This document shows positions 59,889 to 64,000 of a DNA stretch of 64,000 nt, piece by piece. The notes under the pieces were generated by a model that saw only the letters and a program-made list of their open reading frames with translations, was not told where the DNA came from and did no database searches. Position 1 is the first letter of the stretch. Each line of letters opens with the position of its first letter. This stretch comes from Micromonospora pattaloongensis (GTDB lineage: Bacteria > Actinomycetota > Actinomycetes > Mycobacteriales > Micromonosporaceae). Location: the NCBI RefSeq assembly GCF_900107255.1, contig NZ_FNPH01000001.1, positions 930,001-994,000 on the forward strand, in the 5' to 3' direction. Made by a program: the position numbers and the translations under genes.

Positions 59889-61210
59889 TCTCCCCCAACC
59901 CGTCGACCGGTCCTGCCCGTCTCCGGTCGGTGGCGCGGCGGATCGGCGGCCTCGGCGGCGACCTCCTGCTCTACGGGCTCTCCGCGCTCTTCGCCGCCGT
60001 CACCGCGGTCACCTCCACGCTGGCCCCCCATCGCGCCTGGGGCGCGGTGGCCATGATCGGGTACGCCGCGGCGGCGCTCGCCGCCGCGGTCCAGCTGGTC
60101 GCCCGCCGCCGGGGCGTCGTGCCCCGGCTCACCGGCGCGGCGGCCCGCGCCACCGTCACGGCCGTGGCCTGGGCGGCCGTCGCGCTGCTGCCCATGCTGC
60201 TGCAGTGCGTGCAGCGGGCCGGCGGACGCCCGGACCGCGCGCAGGAAGAGGTCGTGGTCGTCGAGGACGGCGGGCTGCGGCTGCTCCACGACGGCACTCC
60301 CTACCTCGGTCGCGAGGTGATCGCGGCGCTGCCGCCCGCGGAGCAGCTGCTCGGCTACCTGCCGTACCAGCCCGGGATGGCGCTCTTCGGCCTGCCGCGA
60401 GCGGTCGCCGGCGTCGCCTGGTGGACCGACGCGCGCGTCTGGTTCGCGGTCGCCACGACGATCGCGCTGGCCGCGGCGCTGACGATCCTGGCCCGCCGGC
60501 GGCCGGACCCCGAAGCGGCGCCGTCGCTCCTGCGCGCCGCGCAGCTCGCCACCGTGCTGCCGGTCTGCGCGCTCACCCTGGCCACCGGCGGGGACGACCT
60601 CCCCGTGCTGGCGTTCTGCCTGCTCGCGCTCGCGCTCTGCGCCGCCGGGCGGCACGGCGCCGCCGGGCTCACGGTCGGATTCGCCGGCGCCCTCAAGCTC
60701 TTCGCCTGGCCGGTCACGCTGGTGCTCCTCGCGTACGCCGCCACCCGCGGCCGGCGCACCGCGCTCCGGTTCGCCGTCGGCGGGCTCGGGCTGCCGCTCG
60801 TCGCGTTGGTCCCGGCGCAGCTCGTCGACGCCGACGCGCTGGTCGAGAACGTCGTGCTCTTTCCGCTCGGCCGGGGACTGGTGACCAGTCCCGCCCAATC
60901 GCCGCTGCCCGGCCACCTCATCGCGGCGACGCTGCCGGCCGGGCGCGCCATCGCCGCGGCACTGCTGGTCGCGGCCGGGTTGGCGATCGCCGTCCGGCTC
61001 GCGCGGCGTCCGCCGCGCACGGCCGCGGACGCGGCGGTGGTGTGCGGGTACGGACTGCTCGCCGCGATGCTGCTGATGCCGGCCACGCGCTTCGGCTACC
61101 TGCTCTACCCGGTCGCGTTCCTGGCCTGGGCCCCGGCGCTGCGGCTGGTCCGCGCTGTCGGACGCCCCACCGGCCGCGGGTCACGGCGCGCGACGGCACC
61201 GGCCGCATGA
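59885..61210 (+). CDS. GT87-like polytopic membrane protein
   Basis: The 441-residue protein has about ten membrane helices and resembles DUF2029/GT87 mannosyltransferases: an extracytoplasmic segment with LGYLPYQPGMALFGLPRAV and GALKLFAWPVTLVLLAYAATRGRR as in the related gene at 52478. The usual aspartate after helix 1 is not obvious, so catalysis is uncertain. GTG 59885 overlaps the upstream stop (GTGA) and it overlaps crcB1 by 4 nt (ATGA). Confidence 0.75.
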   Translation: MISPNPSTGPARLRSVARRIGGLGGDLLLYGLSALFAAVTAVTSTLAPHRAWGAVAMIGYAAAALAAAVQLVARRRGVVPRLTGAAARATVTAVAWAAVALLPMLLQCVQRAGGRPDRAQEEVVVVEDGGLRLLHDGTPYLGREVIAALPPAEQLLGYLPYQPGMALFGLPRAVAGVAWWTDARVWFAVATTIALAAALTILARRRPDPEAAPSLLRAAQLATVLPVCALTLATGGDDLPVLAFCLLALALCAAGRHGAAGLTVGFAGALKLFAWPVTLVLLAYAATRGRRTALRFAVGGLGLPLVALVPAQLVDADALVENVVLFPLGRGLVTSPAQSPLPGHLIAATLPAGRAIAAALLVAAGLAIAVRLARRPPRTAADAAVVCGYGLLAAMLLMPATRFGYLLYPVAFLAWAPALRLVRAVGRPTGRGSRRATAPAA

Positions 61211-61620
61211 CCCGGTTGGAACGCTGCGTCCTGGTCGTGGTCGCCGCCGGTGGCGCCCTCGGCTCCGCCGCCCGGTACGGCCTCGCGCTGGCCTGGCCCG
61301 CGCCGCCGGCGAGTTTTCCCTGGGCCACCCTGCTCACGAATCTGACCGGGTGCGTCCTGATCGGGGCGCTCATGCAGGCCATCGCGGTCCGCACCGCCCC
61401 GCACCGGCTGCTCCGGCCCTTCCTCGGCACCGGAGTGCTCGGTGGCTTCACCACGTTCTCCACGTACGCCGTGGAGACCCGGGCCCTGCTCGCGGCCGGT
61501 CGGCCCGCCCTCGCGGCCGGGTACGTGCTCGGCACCCTCGCCGGCGCGCTCGTCGCGGTGCGGCTCGGGATGCTGGTCGTACGACGGCTGCGGCTGGAGC
61601 CCGCCGGGGGCGGAGCGTGA
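61207..61620 (+). CDS. crcB1: Fluoride channel subunit CrcB/Fluc 1
   Basis: The 137-residue four-helix Fluc protein has VAAGGALGSAARYGLALA, WATLLTNLTGCVLIGAL (conserved Asn) and GTGVLGGFTTFSTYAVETRAL (the GGFTTFSTF motif lining the pore). Fluc channels expel fluoride as dual-topology homodimers or heterodimers; two adjacent genes imply a heterodimer of opposite topologies. ATG 61207 overlaps the upstream stop. Confidence 0.94.
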   Translation: MTRLERCVLVVVAAGGALGSAARYGLALAWPAPPASFPWATLLTNLTGCVLIGALMQAIAVRTAPHRLLRPFLGTGVLGGFTTFSTYAVETRALLAAGRPALAAGYVLGTLAGALVAVRLGMLVVRRLRLEPAGGGA

Positions 61621-61991
61621 CGCTGCTGCTGGTCATGGCCGGGGGAGCGGTCGGCGCGGCGGCCCGGTTCCTCACCGACCGGGCCGTCACCGCCCGGTTC
61701 GGCCGCGCCCTGCCGTGGGGGACGCTCACCGTCAATCTGGCAGGCTCGTTCCTGCTCGGTCTGCTGGCCGGCGCCGGCGCCGCGCTACCCGGTTGGCTCG
61801 GCGCGCTGCTCGGGACCGGATTCTGCGGCGCCCTGACCACCTACTCCACCTTCGGTTACGAGACCGTCCACCTTGCCGTCGGCGGCGGTAACGGTCGACG
61901 CCGGGCCCTGCTGAACGTCGTGCTCACCCTCTCCGTCGGGCTGGCGGCGGCCACGCTCGGGTGGCTCGTCGCACCGGGCTCGCCCGGCTGA
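61617..61991 (+). CDS. crcB2: Fluoride channel subunit CrcB/Fluc 2
   Basis: The 124-residue partner has VMAGGAVGAAARFLTDRAV, WGTLTVNLAGSFLLGLL and GTGFCGALTTYSTFGYETVHL. GTG 61617 overlaps the crcB1 stop (GTGA). The two proteins share the fold but differ in charge distribution at their ends, as expected for subunits inserted in opposite directions. It closes the coupled four-gene run. Confidence 0.94.
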   Translation: MTLLLVMAGGAVGAAARFLTDRAVTARFGRALPWGTLTVNLAGSFLLGLLAGAGAALPGWLGALLGTGFCGALTTYSTFGYETVHLAVGGGNGRRRALLNVVLTLSVGLAAATLGWLVAPGSPG

Positions 61992-62002
61992 CGCCGCGTC
62001 CG

Positions 62003-62055
62003 GCCGGAAGCACGCGGCCCGCCGGGTCGGGCCGTAAGCACGCGGCCCACCGGGT
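62003..62055 (+). repeat. 25-bp direct repeat upstream of phosphoribosyltransferase
   Basis: The 25-bp units at 62003-62027 and 62031-62055 match except at two positions, with a 28-bp period. Their core is AAGCACGCGGCCCRCCGGGT. A palindrome GTGCGcagCGCAC follows at 62067-62079. These may be operator sites for the gene at 62107. Confidence 0.6.
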
Positions 62056-62106
62056 AGCTTGCCGGAGTGCGCAGCGCACGCCGGTGATGAGGCGTAGACC
62101 AGATGC

Positions 62107-62742
62107 ATGGAGAAGCCGTACCTCGACCGGGTCGCAGCCGGGCGCGCCCTCGCCGCCCGGCTGAAGCACCTCGCCGACCGGCCCGACGTCGTGGTGCTCG
62201 GTCTGGTCCGGGGCGGGGTGCCGGTCGCGGCGGTCGTCGCGACCGAGCTGCGCGTGCAGCTCGACGTGCTGGTCGTGCGCAAGCTGGGCGTTCCCTCGGC
62301 GCCGGAGCTGGCATTCGGGGCGATCGGTCCGGACGGCGTCCAGGTGCTCAACCCGGAGATCTCGGAGCGGATCGAACCGGAGCGGATCGCCGAGGTGGTG
62401 CGGGCGGAGACCGCCGAGCTGCGGCGGCGCGAGGAGGTCTACCGGCCGGGCCGGTCGCCGCTGGACCTGCGCGACCGCACGGTGGTCATCGTGGACGACG
62501 GGCTCGCGACCGGCGCGACGATCCGGGCCGCGGTGGTGCTCTGTCGGCAACTCCACGCGCACCGGATCATGGTGGCCGTGCCGGTCGGGTCCGTCGAGGC
62601 CTGCGCGGTGGTCTCTGCCGACGCCGACGAGCTGCTCTGTCTGCTGCGGCCGGCCGACTTTCACGCCGTGGGGCAGTTCTACGAGAACTTCGAGCAGGTC
62701 TCCGACGAGCAGGTGACCGCGATGTTGACGGAGCGCACGTGA
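62107..62742 (+). CDS. Phosphoribosyltransferase-family protein
   Basis: The 211-residue protein has the PRTase fold with VVVLGLVRGGVPVAAVVATEL, the PRPP loop VVIVDDGLATGATIRAAV and the flexible-loop region. KLGVPSAPELAFGAIGPDG is typical of the actinobacterial erythromycin-esterase-linked PRTase family rather than of purine salvage enzymes. The C-terminus has FYENFEQVSDEQV, seen in this family. TAGACC ends 6 nt before ATG 62107, consistent with a leaderless transcript. Its substrate is unknown. Confidence 0.85.
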   Translation: MEKPYLDRVAAGRALAARLKHLADRPDVVVLGLVRGGVPVAAVVATELRVQLDVLVVRKLGVPSAPELAFGAIGPDGVQVLNPEISERIEPERIAEVVRAETAELRRREEVYRPGRSPLDLRDRTVVIVDDGLATGATIRAAVVLCRQLHAHRIMVAVPVGSVEACAVVSADADELLCLLRPADFHAVGQFYENFEQVSDEQVTAMLTERT

Positions 62743-62764
62743 CAACAGCCGGTACCGTCGAATG

Positions 62765-63172
62765 ATGCAGATGACCTGTCCGAAGTGTCATGGCGAGATG
62801 CGTCAGTACGAGCGCAGCGGCGTCGTCGTCGACCAGTGCGGCGAGTGCCGCGGAATCTTCCTCGACCGTGGCGAGCTGGAGAAGCTCTTCGAGGCCGAGG
62901 CGAGCTGGAACCGGCAGCACACGCCCCAGGCCCCGCCGGGAGCGCCCCAGCCGGCCCACGGCGCGCCGGCCGCCGGCGGTGGATATGTCCCGCCGCCGCC
63001 CCCGCCGCCCGCGCCCGGCCACCACCAGCCCGGATACCCGCCGGCGCATGTCCCGCCGCAGCCGGTGAGCCACGGGTACCCGCCGGCGCCCGCGTACGGC
63101 GGCCACTACGGCTACCACGGCCACTACCGCAACAAGCGCCACCGCGGTTTCCTGGGCGAGCTCTTCGACTGA
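62765..63172 (+). CDS. Zf-TFIIB-type zinc-ribbon protein
   Basis: The 135-residue protein has a TFIIB-like zinc ribbon at the N-terminus: CPKCHGEMRQYERSGVVVDQCGECRGIFLDRGELEKLFEAE (CxxC...CxxC). A Pro/His/Tyr/Gly-rich linker (about 55-120) follows and the tail is basic: YRNKRHRGFLGELFD. ATG 62765 is preferred to ATG 62762, because TACCGT at 62753-62758 ends 6 nt before it. The zinc ribbon may bind nucleic acid or protein; function unknown. Confidence 0.9.
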   Translation: MQMTCPKCHGEMRQYERSGVVVDQCGECRGIFLDRGELEKLFEAEASWNRQHTPQAPPGAPQPAHGAPAAGGGYVPPPPPPPAPGHHQPGYPPAHVPPQPVSHGYPPAPAYGGHYGYHGHYRNKRHRGFLGELFD

Positions 63173-63184
63173 CCTGCGGACGTC

Positions 63185-63217
63185 GCCGCCGGCCGGGCGC
63201 GCACCCCGACCGGCGGC
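63185..63217. terminator. Bidirectional hairpin between zinc-ribbon gene and dnaB
   Basis: 13-bp stem with one G-T type mismatch (GCCGCCGGCCGGG against CCCGACCGGCGGC) and a 7-nt loop, between convergent genes. Confidence 0.6.
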
Positions 63218-63263
63218 ACCCGTTGGCCCGAGATGCTGACCGGCACAGCACCGGATGCGCCGG

Positions 63264-64000
63264 TCAGACCGCCATGTCGACGAAGCGCGACAGGTGCAGC
63301 TGCGCCGCGACGGTGATGCTGTCGGTCGGACCGTTACGGTGCTTCGCGACGATGAAGTCCGCCTCGCCGGCGCGGGGCGACTCCTTGTCGTAGTAGTCGT
63401 CGCGGTGCAGCAGGATGACCACGTCCGCGTCCTGCTCGATCGAGCCGGACTCACGCAGGTCGGACAGCTGCGGACGCTTGTCGGTGCGCTGCTCGGGACC
63501 ACGGTTGAGCTGGCTCACCGCGATCACCGGGCACTCGACCTCCTTCGCGAGCAGCTTCAGACCACGCGACAGTTCCGCGACCTCCTGCTGCCGGCTCTCG
63601 GTCCGCTTCGGCGAGCTCATCAGCTGGAGGTAGTCGACCACGATCAGCTTGAGATCGTGCTTCTGCTTCAGCCGCCGCGCCTTGGCCCGGATCTCCATCA
63701 GGTTCATGTTGGGGGTGTCGTCGACGAAGATCGGCGCCTCGCTGATCTCGCCCATCCGCCGGGCGAGCTTCGACCAGTCGTCGTCGGAGAGCTGCCCGGA
63801 ACGGAGCACGTGCAGCGGCACCCGCGCCTCGGCGGAGAGCAGCCGCATGACGATCTCGACCTTGCTCATTTCGAGCGAGAAGATCGCGCTGGCGCAGTTG
63901 GCCCGGATCGCCGCGTTCCGGGCGAAGTCCATCGAGGCCGTGCTCTTCCCGAGACCGGGACGTCCCGCGACGATGATCAGCTGGCCGGGGTGCAGCCCGT
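63264..64000 (-). CDS. dnaB: Replicative DNA helicase DnaB, C-terminal part
   Basis: The gene runs off the right edge. The visible C-terminal RecA-like ATPase domain has Walker A GRPGLGKST (about 63945-63970), FSLEMSKVEIVMRLL, VVDYLQLM (Walker B), LLAKEVECPVIAVSQLNRGPEQR, DLRESGSIEQDADVVILLHR and the arginine-finger region KHRNGP. It unwinds DNA at the fork. No intein interrupts the Walker A motif, although actinobacterial dnaB genes often carry one there. dnaB next to an origin cluster fits an oriC-proximal position. Confidence 0.97.
   Translation of the reverse strand, partial: GLHPGQLIIVAGRPGLGKSTASMDFARNAAIRANCASAIFSLEMSKVEIVMRLLSAEARVPLHVLRSGQLSDDDWSKLARRMGEISEAPIFVDDTPNMNLMEIRAKARRLKQKHDLKLIVVDYLQLMSSPKRTESRQQEVAELSRGLKLLAKEVECPVIAVSQLNRGPEQRTDKRPQLSDLRESGSIEQDADVVILLHRDDYYDKESPRAGEADFIVAKHRNGPTDSITVAAQLHLSRFVDMAV

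Noticed and set aside
61150-61210. Fluoride riboswitch before crcB1
   Set aside because: crcB1 overlaps the preceding gene, and no GGCGATGG-type motif was seen there or in the long leader at 56738.
63264-64000. Intein in dnaB
   Set aside because: The Walker A and following region read through without insertion in the visible part. Other insertion points upstream are outside the window.
1-64000. tRNA genes, CRISPR arrays, IS elements, prophage
   Set aside because: No cloverleaf with a T-arm GTTCGANTC outside coding frames, no regular short repeats, no transposase or integrase product was found by reading. Short GTTCGAA matches at 2513 and 45865 lie in reading frames.

Overview
The window is origin-proximal chromosome of a high-GC actinomycete, most likely Micromonosporaceae (Micromonospora or a near relative). 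The base composition, DUF397, DUF5926, Bpa, LCP and SigE-type sigma factor families, frequent GTG starts and rare TTA codons all fit that group. Proximity to oriC is suggested by dnaB at the right edge, a 15/16 match to the parS consensus at 5364-5379 and a phased DnaA-box cluster at 191-230. No tRNA, rRNA, CRISPR array, prophage or insertion sequence was seen.

Layout. 0-10 kb: the end of a LytTR response regulator, two solute:sodium symporter modules (each a small membrane partner plus an ActP-like symporter), an ABC exporter pair, a flavin reductase carrying parS, two tandem DUF397 genes, a MerR regulator and a fused sigma-factor pseudogene scar. 10-15 kb: a UDP-glucuronate decarboxylase-like enzyme and three consecutive LytR-CpsA-Psr (LCP) ligases, a cell-wall glycopolymer attachment block. 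15-30 kb: housekeeping and signalling genes (rhodanese, GDPD, GAF-PAS histidine kinase, RsbW-like kinase, arginine deiminase, NERD protein, PAS and ACT proteins, prephenate dehydratase, AIM24, zincin, OsmC, seryl-tRNA synthetase, two HAD phosphatases). 30-37 kb: proteasome activator Bpa (tail RTGQYL), a branched-chain amino-acid-type binding lipoprotein, a DDAH/Lrp divergent pair, a beta-propeller lipoprotein and a YbjN/TY-Chap-like protein whose tail is RTGMYL. 37-57 kb: molybdenum cofactor genes (mobA, fdhD, moaA, moaD, moaE, moeA, mog, moaC) interleaved with a PHP-UvrD helicase fusion, a metallophosphoesterase, an EamA transporter, two LppU-like proteins, an orphan AAA ATPase, a DoxX protein and a GT87 mannosyltransferase. 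57-64 kb: a translationally coupled run of GGDEF-EAL, GT87-like, crcB1 and crcB2, then a phosphoribosyltransferase, a zinc-ribbon protein and dnaB.

Cross-cutting signals. Many genes have a TANNNT hexamer ending 6-8 nt before the start codon and no ribosome binding site, the pattern of leaderless transcripts. Only four genes were found with an in-frame TTA codon (a HAD phosphatase, moaD, moeA and the GGDEF-EAL gene), so molybdopterin synthesis and c-di-GMP signalling may depend on bldA-type tRNA-Leu(UAA). The lead I rate highest is the TY-Chap-like protein with a proteasome-docking type C-terminus, close to the gene of the known activator that carries almost the same tail.
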